Below, one piece after another: positions 47,828 to 56,178 of a DNA stretch of 64,000 bases. The stretch is from assembly GCF_012274275.1 (NCBI RefSeq), contig NZ_JAANZA010000001.1, forward strand, positions 682,001-746,000. The letters are read 5' to 3'. Positions within the stretch are counted from its first letter, which is position 1. Each line of letters opens with the position of its first letter. The stretch is from Cryobacterium sp. BB307. Its GTDB lineage: Bacteria > Actinomycetota > Actinomycetes > Actinomycetales > Microbacteriaceae. The translations under genes were made by a program, and so were the position numbers. The notes beneath the pieces were generated by a model. It had not been told where the DNA came from. It did not search any database and saw only the letters and a program-made list of their open reading frames with translations.

Positions 47828-48010
47828 GTGATCGAAGACTTCTGGCTGAACGCGCTCTACTCCCTCGCGCCTACCGCGCTCGTCGGGTTGCTGTTCTGGT
47901 TCATCCTGCGCTCGATCATCCGCGCCGACCGCAACGAACGCGCCGTGTACGCCGACATCGAAGCCGAAGAGCGCGCCAAGCTCGACCAGAGGTCGCCGGA
48001 GCGCAACTAG
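47828..48010 (+). CDS. Small membrane protein
   Basis: 60 residues from GTG 47828: one membrane helix (YSLAPTALVGLLFWFILRSII) then a charged coiled tail (RADRNERAVYADIEAEERAKL). It is regularly seen near lysS in related actinobacteria. Its stop overlaps the end of the convergent pirin gene by 4 bases. Function unknown. Confidence 0.78.
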   Translation: MIEDFWLNALYSLAPTALVGLLFWFILRSIIRADRNERAVYADIEAEERAKLDQRSPERN

Positions 48011-48984
48011 CCTCTCGGCTTCAGCCGCACCGTCGGCAGGGTCGGCGCAGGCAGCGGGCCGCCCTCGTATCCGGCGACTTCGCCGAACCAGCCATCCGGA
48101 ATCCGCTCCTCGATCACCTCGATCTGCCAGCGGCGCCGATACTCGACCACCTCGTCGTGGCTGCGGCCGATGAAGTTCCACCACATGACGATCTGCTCCC
48201 CGAACGGCACGCCGCCGATGAGCACGATCCTGGCGCCGTCCGAACCGCTCCGGATACTGAGCGTCTCTGACCCCGCCGCGCGGTAGCCGATCTCCGAACG
48301 GGTAACGGTGACTCCGTCGACCTCCGCGCTGCCGGAGTCGACCAGCACACCGTGCTCGAACGTGGAGTCCACCGGCACCGTGATGCGGGTGTTCGGCGGG
48401 ACGATGACTTCGGCCCCGACGAGTGGGGTGAAGGCCGTCGCCGGCGAGGTGACCCCGAGCAGCTTGCCCAGGAACACCCGGATGGTCGCACCCTGGAAGT
48501 CGAATGCCGCCGGCACGAAGCGTTCGAAGAACGGGGCGCCGTGCCGGGACCGGTCCGGCATCACCGTCCACAGTTGCACCCCGTGCAGCACGCTGGTTTC
48601 CGAGGTGGAGACCTCCGAGTGCTGCACGCCGCGTCCGGCGGTCATCAGATTGAGCTCGCCCGGGCGCACCATCGCGTGCGCGCCGGTGGAGTCGCGGTGC
48701 TCGATCTCGCCGGTGAAGAGCCAGGTGACGGTCTGCAATCCGGTGTGAGGATGCGGCGGGACGGTCATCCCACCGGTGACGGCGACGTCGTCGGGCCCGT
48801 AATGGTCGACGAAGCACCACGCGCCGATCAGCGACCGGCCGCGTTGGGGGAGCGAGCGGCGGACCGTCATCGCCCGAGGGCCGCCGAGCGGCACATCACG
48901 CCAGCCGAGCACCTGAACGGAACTGCTGGGACTGGGTTCGTCCTCGATCGTCAGCTCGTGCGGGTCGAGGTCGAGGTTGCTCAT
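48007..48984 (-). CDS. Pirin family protein
   Basis: 325 residues, bicupin. The iron-binding PHPHTGLQTVTWLFTGEIEHRDS and the second cluster H/E in GRGVQHSEVSTSE are conserved; the C-terminal cupin has GVPFGEQIVMWWNFIGRS. Some bacterial pirins are quercetin dioxygenases or regulators; no specific role can be assigned. Start ATG 48984. Confidence 0.92.
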   Translation of the reverse strand: MSNLDLDPHELTIEDEPSPSSSVQVLGWRDVPLGGPRAMTVRRSLPQRGRSLIGAWCFVDHYGPDDVAVTGGMTVPPHPHTGLQTVTWLFTGEIEHRDSTGAHAMVRPGELNLMTAGRGVQHSEVSTSETSVLHGVQLWTVMPDRSRHGAPFFERFVPAAFDFQGATIRVFLGKLLGVTSPATAFTPLVGAEVIVPPNTRITVPVDSTFEHGVLVDSGSAEVDGVTVTRSEIGYRAAGSETLSIRSGSDGARIVLIGGVPFGEQIVMWWNFIGRSHDEVVEYRRRWQIEVIEERIPDGWFGEVAGYEGGPLPAPTLPTVRLKPRG

Positions 48985-49037
48985 ACGGAATGTTAACGCG
49001 GCCCGCCTGCGAGTCGCCGGGATGCGCCTACCCCGCT

Positions 49038-49730
49038 TTATGGTGCCGGTGTTGACGGCTCGGCTGGGGTCGTCCCGGGTGGTGGCGTGCTCGGCGAGGG
49101 CGCAGCCGGTGTGGATGGTGCGGGCGGCTCGGTCGGTTCGGGCTCATCCGGGGCCGGTGGTGGCGGCGGAGCCTGAGTCGGCTCTGGGACGGGCTCGCCA
49201 GGCGGCTGGGTGGGCTCGATCGGCCCGAAGGTCACCGAGGGAACGCTGACGGATGGCGCGGGCGTCTCGGTCGGGGAGGTTGCCGGCTCTTCACCGCGCT
49301 GGAAGCCGAACGCGAACAGCGAGGCGATGCCAGCCACCAGCAGCAATGCAATGGCGCCGAGGATCCACGGGAGGACCGATCGACGCCCACCGGTCGGCTC
49401 GGTTGGACCGCCCGGTCCGCCGCCCTCGGGTGGAAGACTCGCCCCCATCGAAGCGCCGCCACCGGCTGCAGCACCCGCTACCGGAACGTGAGACGCGAAG
49501 ACATCGTCGCCAGCAGGGGGCGCCGCACCCTCCTCCGGCACTGGCGGAAGCGGTTGTGTCGGTTCGTCGCTCAGGTCGCCTTGGTTGAGCGGAGCACCCG
49601 CAGCAGCATCCGGTTGCTGAGCAGCATCCGGGGCGGCATTCTCGACCGATTCCCCCGCGGGCAGACGATCGGTGGGCGCATCGTTCGGGTCTGGTGCGCC
49701 AGGGTGCGGTGTATCGCCGTTCGATTGCAT
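49038..49730 (-). CDS. Proline/threonine-rich single-pass membrane protein
   Basis: 230 residues: a low-complexity Ala/Pro/Asp-rich head (1-118), one helix (VLPWILGAIALLLVAGIASLFAFGF, about 120-144) and an external tail of repeated P-E-P-T/P-S-T-P (about 150-230). Wall-spanning stalk-like tail; no recognised domain. It follows the XRE gene on the same strand after 69 bases. Confidence 0.75.
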   Translation of the reverse strand: MQSNGDTPHPGAPDPNDAPTDRLPAGESVENAAPDAAQQPDAAAGAPLNQGDLSDEPTQPLPPVPEEGAAPPAGDDVFASHVPVAGAAAGGGASMGASLPPEGGGPGGPTEPTGGRRSVLPWILGAIALLLVAGIASLFAFGFQRGEEPATSPTETPAPSVSVPSVTFGPIEPTQPPGEPVPEPTQAPPPPPAPDEPEPTEPPAPSTPAAPSPSTPPPGTTPAEPSTPAP

Positions 49731-49799
49731 GTGACCTCCGGCCCCGAAGCTAGCGGTCTCGCCTTATCCCTCCCTGAGGGTTTCCCACAAACCCTCCGG

Positions 49800-50021
49800 T
49801 CAGTCGGCGAGGGTGAGCAGGTCGCCGACTTCGCACTCGAGGGCGTCGCAGATCGCGCGGAGCGTGGAGAAGCGGATGGCGCGGGCCCGGTCGTTCTTCA
49901 GCACCGACAGGTTCACGATGCTGACGCCGACGAGCTCGCTCAGGCGCGTGAGGGTCATGCCGCGTTCCTCCAGCAGCTCGTCGAGCCGGCAGCGGATCCC
50001 CGTCAGCTCGACCTCGCCCAT
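49800..50021 (-). CDS. XRE-family transcriptional regulator (YozG-like)
   Basis: 73 residues. A helix-turn-helix LDELLEERGMTLTRLSELVGV/SIVNLSVLKNDRARAIRFSTL and the tail LRAICDALECEVGDLLTLAD match the small YozG-like regulators that go with DUF2975 membrane proteins. The ATG overlaps the DUF2975 stop (ATGA). It probably regulates its own operon via the palindrome at 51278. Confidence 0.9.
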   Translation of the reverse strand: MGEVELTGIRCRLDELLEERGMTLTRLSELVGVSIVNLSVLKNDRARAIRFSTLRAICDALECEVGDLLTLAD

Positions 50022-50668
50022 CAGACAAGTCCTTCCGTGTCGCGCTGCAGCCGCTCGCCGTAGCGGAACGCGATCGCAACCAGGGCTATCGCAAAGCCGA
50101 CAGTGATCACGGTGGGATCTGCGACGAGGTCCCGCGAGAAGGCCAGCGACGACCGCTCGTCGAGCACCAACAGCCGAGCCCACCACTCGACGAACTGAGC
50201 CGCAATTCCGAGCGCGAGAATGGCCAACGCCGCGAACACGGCGTTTCGTGTCGTGGCGCGTGTGAATGGCCTTCCCGCGAGCAGAGCACGACCCAACCCA
50301 AAAGCGCCCAGAGCGAGGACAACCAGTGTCAAGACGCCAAGCACATCTGCAGCCATCTTGACCACCATGGTTCCTGCAGAAAGGTCCGGAACAGTCACCA
50401 TTGTGGCCGTCCACTGGCCGACTATGGCGTCGTCCCTCTCCCCGCTCTCGCTGAAGGAGACGAATCCGCCAACGCCCCCCTCCTCGATCGGCGCCGGATG
50501 CATCGTCATGTAGACCGTGTGGCTGGTGAGCTGCTTGACGATCTCGAGCGTGCCGATTGTGGCTGTCCATAAGGCGAAGAACAGGGCGCCGGCTGCCAGC
50601 AGGAGAACGAGCACTCGGGGCGCGAGAGGAAGGCGCTCGACTTCCGGCGCTTCCCGCGTCGCCGCCAT
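50021..50668 (-). CDS. DUF2975 membrane protein
   Basis: 215 residues, four helices (about 20-42, 105-128, 142-162, 182-202) and an external loop rich in Met/Thr (TVYMTMHPAPIEEGG). The C-terminus ends GERLQRDTEGLV, identical in the last 12 residues to its neighbour, so the pair arose by duplication. Followed by the XRE gene with overlap. Confidence 0.87.
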   Translation of the reverse strand: MAATREAPEVERLPLAPRVLVLLLAAGALFFALWTATIGTLEIVKQLTSHTVYMTMHPAPIEEGGVGGFVSFSESGERDDAIVGQWTATMVTVPDLSAGTMVVKMAADVLGVLTLVVLALGAFGLGRALLAGRPFTRATTRNAVFAALAILALGIAAQFVEWWARLLVLDERSSLAFSRDLVADPTVITVGFAIALVAIAFRYGERLQRDTEGLV

Positions 50669-51267
50669 CAGACGAGTCCCTCGGTGTCGCGCTGCAGCCG
50701 CTCGCCGAACTCGAAGACGACCACAACGAGCGCGAGGACAAGACCGATGATCGCGGCGGTGAAGTCGAATTCTGCGACCATCGGGAAGCCTGGCGCATCA
50801 AGCGCAGCCGCGACTTCCATATTGGCGAAGCCGAGAAGTCCGGCGCTTCCGAGCCCGCCGACAACGAGTGCCAGCGAGACACCCATCAGCACGCGGCGCA
50901 GGCTCGGCACAAACGGACGGCCACGCAGCAGCGCGACACTCAGGGCGATCAGCCCGGCGACGATGGCCAGCTGCGTGATGGTGTCGAGCACCATGCTCGA
51001 GGTGAGCAGCGTCCGGATGACTGGGCTCGCCCCGCTGATCTCGATGTCGGCGGACCGGAAGGTCCCCTCGAGTAGTTGCAGCGATGCATCCGGCCCCGGC
51101 GTGACCGCGATGGGCGCATTAACCGGCTGTGGGAGGCGGATGCTCTCCGCCGCCAGCATGTTGATAGTGCCCAGTACCGCGATCACCAGAACGGCGATTC
51201 CGTACAGTCCGGCGACGACGGCCGTGCCAACGAGCGCGATCGCGTTGGCAACCCCCAGTTGCTTCAT
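50668..51267 (-). CDS. DUF2975-like membrane protein (paralogue)
   Basis: 199 residues, four helices at similar positions and the same terminal GERLQRDTEGLV as the DUF2975 protein downstream. Otherwise the sequences have diverged. Its stop shares a base with the next start (TGATG). First gene after the palindrome at 51278-51306. Confidence 0.82.
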   Translation of the reverse strand: MKQLGVANAIALVGTAVVAGLYGIAVLVIAVLGTINMLAAESIRLPQPVNAPIAVTPGPDASLQLLEGTFRSADIEISGASPVIRTLLTSSMVLDTITQLAIVAGLIALSVALLRGRPFVPSLRRVLMGVSLALVVGGLGSAGLLGFANMEVAAALDAPGFPMVAEFDFTAAIIGLVLALVVVVFEFGERLQRDTEGLV

Positions 51268-51277
51268 TCCCCCACCT

Positions 51278-51306
51278 AACGATTATCGATAACAACGATA
51301 ATCGTT
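51278..51306. promoter_or_regulatory. Palindromic operator candidate before the DUF2975 operon
   Basis: Arms AACGATTATCG and CGATAATCGTT, perfect 11-base complements around ATAACAA, start 11 bases before the first DUF2975 start codon. Such AT-rich symmetry is unusual in this G/C-rich sequence and its place fits a repressor site, perhaps for the XRE protein of the same operon. It also lies just after the end of the upstream gene and could act as a hairpin. Confidence 0.65.
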
Positions 51307-52081
51307 AAGGTAGCAGATCTCCGATCCAGCCGCGACGGGTTTCCTCGGGCTCCGGTTCCGGCGTTGGCGTCGCGGTCGGCTCCTCGGTGGGAGTTGGCGT
51401 CGGCGTGGGTGTAGGCGATGGCGAGGTGGGCGCCGGTGCCGGCTGCTTGGGAGCCGGCGCGGGAGCCGGCCCAGGGTCTGGGGCGGGGGCTGGCGCCGGC
51501 GCGGGAGCCTCCGTGGTCGGCTGATCCCGCTCGGGAGTCGGCTCGACATTCGCCTCGACGTCGGACTCCGCCTCGGTCTCCTCTGGCGCCTGGGTCGGTT
51601 CCTCGGTTGGGGTGCGCGAAGTCGACGGGCGGTCGCGATCGGCAGTGCGCTCAGCCTCTGCCTCCGCGGACATTGGCTGCGCCACCGACAGCACGATGAG
51701 GCCGCCGACCATCACGGTGAGCACGGCAGTCACACCGGCGCCCCACTGCATGAAGCGAGTGCGGCGCCGCTCGTCGCCTGACGATTCGGACGCGCTCTGG
51801 CGGTTCAGTGCCTCGCGCACCTCGCGCCGGGTCGGGAACGGATTCTCCGGCTCGCCATCGGCGGCCCGTGCCGCGCGGCGGGAGCCGGGCACGGCGCCAG
51901 CCGCGCCGGCGGGCAGGATCGTGGTCAGCTCGGATGTCGCATCCGATGCCGACTTGGGACTCCCAAACCAGTCGAGGCTCCCGGATTGGAGGCTCGCTGA
52001 GTCGAGCGGGACCGTGATCGGGTTCGTCGGCTGGTTGTCGGTATTCGGGTCGAAGTTCGGGGTGAGGTGGTTCGGGTGCAT
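51305..52081 (-). CDS. Proline/alanine/threonine-rich single-pass membrane protein
   Basis: 258 residues from ATG 52081 (GTG 52141 would add 20). A cytosolic head of about 110 residues, one helix (WGAGVTAVLTVMVGGLIVLSVA) and an external tail with runs of PAPAPAPAPDPGPAPAPAP and TPTPTPTPTEEPT. Short Pro-rich tails of this kind span the wall. No domain recognised. Same strand as the DUF2975 operon. Confidence 0.72.
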   Translation of the reverse strand: MHPNHLTPNFDPNTDNQPTNPITVPLDSASLQSGSLDWFGSPKSASDATSELTTILPAGAAGAVPGSRRAARAADGEPENPFPTRREVREALNRQSASESSGDERRRTRFMQWGAGVTAVLTVMVGGLIVLSVAQPMSAEAEAERTADRDRPSTSRTPTEEPTQAPEETEAESDVEANVEPTPERDQPTTEAPAPAPAPAPDPGPAPAPAPKQPAPAPTSPSPTPTPTPTPTEEPTATPTPEPEPEETRRGWIGDLLP

Positions 52082-52291
52082 GTCGGGAGGCACCCTAGTC
52101 GACGCACCTTGAGCCCACCTGAACCGGTCTGCAGCCTCCACGAGGGCGCTCGCCCAGGCATCCGGATGCGCCCGAAGCCGACCATGGGAAGCGCGTCACG
52201 CCCATGGCGAACAGAGGCAGTTTTGCCAGCATCGCGTCGTTAGTCTCTTTGTATCGGCGCCATACCTGCAGGCGCCCAGGGAGATTCAAGA
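52082..52291. other. Intergenic region upstream of clpC
   Basis: 210 bases between a leftward gene and clpC. A GGGAGATTCAAGA ribosome-binding region precedes clpC. A ClgR-type or SigH-type box was looked for by eye and not found with confidence. Confidence 0.45.
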
Positions 52292-54808
52292 ATGTTCGAG
52301 AGATTCACCGACAGAGCACGTCGAGTCGTCGTCCTGGCCCAAGAAGAGGCCAAGATGCTCAACCACAATTACATCGGCACCGAGCACATTCTGCTCGGAC
52401 TGATCCATGAGGGTGAGGGCGTCGCCGCCAAGGCGCTCGAGTCGCTGAGCATTTCGCTGGATGCCGTGCGCGAACAGGTGCAGGACATCATCGGCCAGGG
52501 TCAGCAGCAGCCGACCGGGCACATCCCCTTCACGCCGCGTGCGAAGAAGGTTCTGGAGCTGTCACTGCGCGAGGCACTGCAGCTCGGCCACAACTACATC
52601 GGCACCGAGCACATTCTGCTCGGACTCATCCGGGAGGGTGAGGGTGTCGCCGCCCAGGTTCTTGTGAAGCTCGGCGCCGACCTCAACCGGGTTCGCCAGC
52701 AGGTGATCCAGCTCCTTTCCGGTTACCAGGGCAAGGAGCAGGTACAAGTGGGCGCCAACGAGGGCCAGCCCGGACCGCAGGCTGGAAGTCAGATCCTCGA
52801 CCAGTTCGGCCGCAACCTCACGCAGGCCGCACGCGACGGAAAACTCGACCCGGTGATCGGGCGCGAGAAGGAGATGGAGCGGGTCATGCAGATCCTCTCC
52901 CGCCGTTCCAAGAACAACCCGGTGCTGATCGGTGAGCCGGGCGTCGGCAAGACCGCCGTCGTCGAGGGCCTCGCCCAGGCGATCGTGCGCGGCGACGTGC
53001 CGGAGACGCTGAAGGACAAGCAGCTGTACACGCTTGACCTCGGCAGCCTCATCGCCGGAAGCCGCTACCGCGGTGACTTCGAGGAGCGCCTCAAGAAGGT
53101 GACCAAGGAGATCCGCACGCGCGGCGACATCATCACCTTCATCGACGAGATCCACACCCTGGTCGGCGCAGGTGCGGCCGAGGGTGCGATCGACGCGGCG
53201 AGCATCCTGAAGCCGCTGCTCGCCCGTGGTGAGCTGCAGACCATCGGCGCGACCACGCTCGACGAGTACCGCAAGCACTTCGAGAAGGATGCCGCGCTCG
53301 AGCGTCGCTTCCAGCCGGTGCAGGTGCAGGAGCCCTCGCTGCCGCACACGATCAACATCCTCAAGGGGCTGCGCGACAAGTACGAGTCGTTCCACAAGGT
53401 GTCGATCACGGATGGCGCGCTCGTGTCGGCGGCGAACCTCGCCGACCGCTACGTGCAGGACCGCTTCCTGCCCGACAAGGCAATCGACCTGATCGACGAG
53501 GCCGGCGCCCGCCTGCGTCTGTCGATCCTGTCGGCACCGCCGGAGCTGCGTGAGTTCGACGACCGCATCGCCGAGGTGCGCGGCCGCAAGGAAGGCGCCA
53601 TCGAGGCGCAGGACTTCGAGAAGGCCGCGTCGCTTCGTGACGAGGAGAAGAACCTCCTCGGCGAGCGTCTGCGCCTGGAGAAGCAGTGGAAGAGCGGCGA
53701 AGCCGGCCACACCGGCATCGTCGACGAAGGCGTCATCGCCGAGGTCCTCGCTGCTGCTACCGGCATCCCGGTGTTCAAGCTCACCGAGGAAGAGACCGCC
53801 CGCCTCATGTTCATGGAGGATGCGCTGCACCAGCGCGTCATCGGCCAGGAAGAGGCCGTCGCGGTGCTGGCCAAGACCATACGCCGCACGCGCGCCGGAC
53901 TCAAGGACCCGAAGCGGCCATCCGGTTCGTTCATTTTCGCCGGCCCGACCGGTGTCGGAAAGACCGAGCTGGCCAAGGCGCTCGCCGAGTTCCTGTTCGA
54001 CGACGAGGGTGCGCTGATCTCGCTCGACATGAGTGAGTACGGCGAGAAGCACACCGTGTCGCGGCTGTTCGGTGCCCCTCCCGGGTTCGTCGGCTTCGAA
54101 GAGGGCGGCCAGCTCACCGAGAAGGTGCGCCGCAAGCCGTTCTCCGTGGTGCTGTTCGACGAGATCGAGAAGGCCCACCCGGACATCTTCAACTCGCTGC
54201 TCCAAATTCTGGAGGAAGGCCGGTTGACGGATGGTCAGGGCCGCGTCGTCGACTTCAAGAACACCGTGATCATCATGACCACGAACCTCGGCACCAAGGA
54301 CATCACCGGTGGCCCGGTGGGCTTCCAGGTCGAGGGCGACACCGCGACGTCGTACGACCGGATGCGCGCCAAGGTCGTCGAGGAGCTGAAGAAGCACTTC
54401 AAGCCTGAGTTCTTGAACCGCGTCGACGAGACGATCGTGTTCCCGCAGCTCACGAAGGAAGAGCTCGTGAAGATCGTGGACCTGTTCACGAAGCGCCTCG
54501 CCGAGCGGATGCTCGACCGCGACCTCACGGTAGACGTCACGACGCCTGCCAAGGAGCACCTCATCGAGATCGGCTTCGACCCGGCGCTCGGCGCGCGGCC
54601 GCTGCGTCGTGCGATGCAGCGCGAGGTCGAGGACCGACTCAGCGAGCGCATTCTGAAGGGCGAGCTGAACGCGGGCGACCACGTTCACATCGACTTCGTC
54701 GACGGCGAGTTCGTGTTCACGACCAGCGTCCAGCCGGGCCGCGAGCCCGCGCTGACAGCGACGCCCGCGAACGAGGCGCTGCCGCCGGCATCCGACGCAT
54801 CCGCCTGA
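52292..54808 (+). CDS. clpC: ATP-dependent Clp protease ATP-binding subunit ClpC
   Basis: 838 residues. Two N-terminal Clp repeats ([40 protein letters not shown]), AAA-1 with GEPGVGKT from 214, the middle UVR-type coiled coil ([20 protein letters not shown]), AAA-2 with GPTGVGKT from 551, and a GPVGF loop suited to docking ClpP. It unfolds substrates (with adaptors) for ClpP. Ends with a low-complexity tail. Confidence 0.96.
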   Translation: MFERFTDRARRVVVLAQEEAKMLNHNYIGTEHILLGLIHEGEGVAAKALESLSISLDAVREQVQDIIGQGQQQPTGHIPFTPRAKKVLELSLREALQLGHNYIGTEHILLGLIREGEGVAAQVLVKLGADLNRVRQQVIQLLSGYQGKEQVQVGANEGQPGPQAGSQILDQFGRNLTQAARDGKLDPVIGREKEMERVMQILSRRSKNNPVLIGEPGVGKTAVVEGLAQAIVRGDVPETLKDKQLYTLDLGSLIAGSRYRGDFEERLKKVTKEIRTRGDIITFIDEIHTLVGAGAAEGAIDAASILKPLLARGELQTIGATTLDEYRKHFEKDAALERRFQPVQVQEPSLPHTINILKGLRDKYESFHKVSITDGALVSAANLADRYVQDRFLPDKAIDLIDEAGARLRLSILSAPPELREFDDRIAEVRGRKEGAIEAQDFEKAASLRDEEKNLLGERLRLEKQWKSGEAGHTGIVDEGVIAEVLAAATGIPVFKLTEEETARLMFMEDALHQRVIGQEEAVAVLAKTIRRTRAGLKDPKRPSGSFIFAGPTGVGKTELAKALAEFLFDDEGALISLDMSEYGEKHTVSRLFGAPPGFVGFEEGGQLTEKVRRKPFSVVLFDEIEKAHPDIFNSLLQILEEGRLTDGQGRVVDFKNTVIIMTTNLGTKDITGGPVGFQVEGDTATSYDRMRAKVVEELKKHFKPEFLNRVDETIVFPQLTKEELVKIVDLFTKRLAERMLDRDLTVDVTTPAKEHLIEIGFDPALGARPLRRAMQREVEDRLSERILKGELNAGDHVHIDFVDGEFVFTTSVQPGREPALTATPANEALPPASDASA

Positions 54809-54824
54809 TCGGCTAGACAACACC

Positions 54825-54878
54825 CAGTTGCCCACTTCCGCCCCAAATCTCGAGGATTTCGGGGCCGAAGTGGGCAAC
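54825..54878. repeat. Long palindrome R5 downstream of clpC
   Basis: AGTTGCCCACTTC-xGCCCC-AAATC, a TCGAG loop and the complementary arm; 24-base arms with one mismatch and one bulge. It follows clpC by 16 bases and could end its transcript. Pairs of this kind may belong to a REP family; only one copy is in the window. Confidence 0.75.
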
Positions 54879-54955
54879 TCGGTTAACGGGTGCCGGGGCG
54901 CTCGGGCCAGAGGGGCGCGCCGTCACACAGGCGAGCAGCGGCATATGATCGAGCG

Positions 54956-55456
54956 ATGAGTTTTTCGGTCAGGCCCGCGCGCACCAGTGATGTGCGCGAC
55001 ATCCGGCAACTCGTCGAGCCGCTGGTGCAGCGACGGATTCTGCTCGGCAAAGACCCCGTGGTCTTCTTCGAGAGCATTCAGGAGTTCGTGGTCGCCGAAG
55101 CCGAGAACGGCGAGATCATCGGATGCGGCGCGCTGCACGTGATGTGGGAGGACCTTGGTGAGGTACGCACCCTGGCGGTCGCCCAGCCCTGGCTGCGGCA
55201 CGGGGTTGGGCACGCCATCCTTGACCGGCTCGAGGCCGATGCTCGCGAACTGGGACTCAGCCGGCTGTTCTGCCTGACGTTCGAGGTGGACTTCTTCACC
55301 CGGCATGGCTTCGAGCCGATGGGCGAGGAGGAGATCGACCGCGAGGTGTACTTCGAGCTGTTGCGCTCGCAGGATGAGGGTGTCGCCGAGTTCCTCGACC
55401 TCGCTCGGGTGAAGCCGAATACGCTCGGAAATACCCGCATGATCAAGCGGTTTTAG
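54956..55456 (+). CDS. Amino-acid N-acetyltransferase (ArgA-like, GNAT)
   Basis: 166 residues. SVRPARTSDVRDIRQLVEPL, EIIGCGALHVMWEDLGEVRTLAV and LRHGVGHAILDRLEADARELGLSRLFCLTFEVDFFTRHGF (in two parts) match the GNAT N-acetylglutamate synthase of mycobacteria (Rv2747 type). It would make N-acetylglutamate for arginine synthesis. ATG 54956. Confidence 0.88.
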   Translation: MSFSVRPARTSDVRDIRQLVEPLVQRRILLGKDPVVFFESIQEFVVAEAENGEIIGCGALHVMWEDLGEVRTLAVAQPWLRHGVGHAILDRLEADARELGLSRLFCLTFEVDFFTRHGFEPMGEEEIDREVYFELLRSQDEGVAEFLDLARVKPNTLGNTRMIKRF

Positions 55457-55526
55457 GCGAAGCGAGTTCGCGGCCACGCCGGGGCGTCGCTCCGTGCGAG
55501 CGGCGTGTCGCGTCTACCCTTGGGGC

Positions 55527-56135
55527 ATGTCGACGTTCCGCAATCCCGTCGGCCCCCAGCCGCCCTCGGTGTACTGGCGCCGCCGCATCGTGGTCGGGTT
55601 GGGCGTGCTTGCGGTCATCGTCATCATCGCCATGATCATCTTCAGCCCTCGCGGTCAGGCGGACGAGAACAAGTCGCCGACCGACGAGCCGAAGACCACC
55701 GAGACAGCTGCCGCCCCCGAGCAGGAGGAGGGCGCGCCGTGCGAGCCCTCGGTGATCAAGGTCGTGCCGGTCACCGACAAGGAAACGTATGGCGCAGGTC
55801 AACTGCCCCAGGTCGGCTTCACGATCACTAACACCAGCTCGGTCGCGTGCATGATGCCCGTCGGTGCGGATGTGCAGGAGTTCGTGATCACGAGCGGTGC
55901 GGAGCAGTACTGGACGTCGAAGGACTGCCAGGCACCGGCGGATCCGGCCACGACGGTACTCAAGCCGAACACCCCGCTGTCGAGCCAGCTGATCCCGTGG
56001 GATCGCACCCGCTCGTCGGCCAGCACCTGTGAGGGTGAGCGCCCCGGCGTTCCCGCGGGCGGCGCGAGCTACCACCTGAAGGTCACCGTCGGCGGCGTGA
56101 CCAGCGAAGGTACCAAGCAGATCATCCTGAACTGA
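55527..56135 (+). CDS. Membrane-anchored DUF4232-like protein
   Basis: 202 residues: a helix at about 20-44 (RIVVGLGVLAVIVIIAMIIFSP), an acidic linker, and a beta-sandwich external domain with four cysteines in pairs (APCEPSVIKV; SVACMMPVG; SKDCQAPAD; ASTCEGERPG). DUF4232-like domains have no known role. ATG 55527 is set by composition; convergent with radA. Confidence 0.75.
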   Translation: MSTFRNPVGPQPPSVYWRRRIVVGLGVLAVIVIIAMIIFSPRGQADENKSPTDEPKTTETAAAPEQEEGAPCEPSVIKVVPVTDKETYGAGQLPQVGFTITNTSSVACMMPVGADVQEFVITSGAEQYWTSKDCQAPADPATTVLKPNTPLSSQLIPWDRTRSSASTCEGERPGVPAGGASYHLKVTVGGVTSEGTKQIILN

Positions 56136-56151
56136 CGCTCGCGCCGGTGCC

Positions 56152-56165
56152 GGGCATGCATGCCC
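56152..56165. terminator. Perfect 14-base palindrome between convergent genes
   Basis: GGGCATGCATGCCC, 16 bases after the DUF4232-like gene and 13 before the end of radA. It may be a weak terminator, or chance. Confidence 0.4.
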
Positions 56166-56178
56166 GCCGCTGAAGGGA

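Noticed and set aside
52562..54877. 771-residue open frame antisense to clpC
   Set aside because: Composition (Leu/Asp/Val/Arg strings) is that of a shadow in G/C-rich DNA; the plus-strand ClpC has all its motifs.
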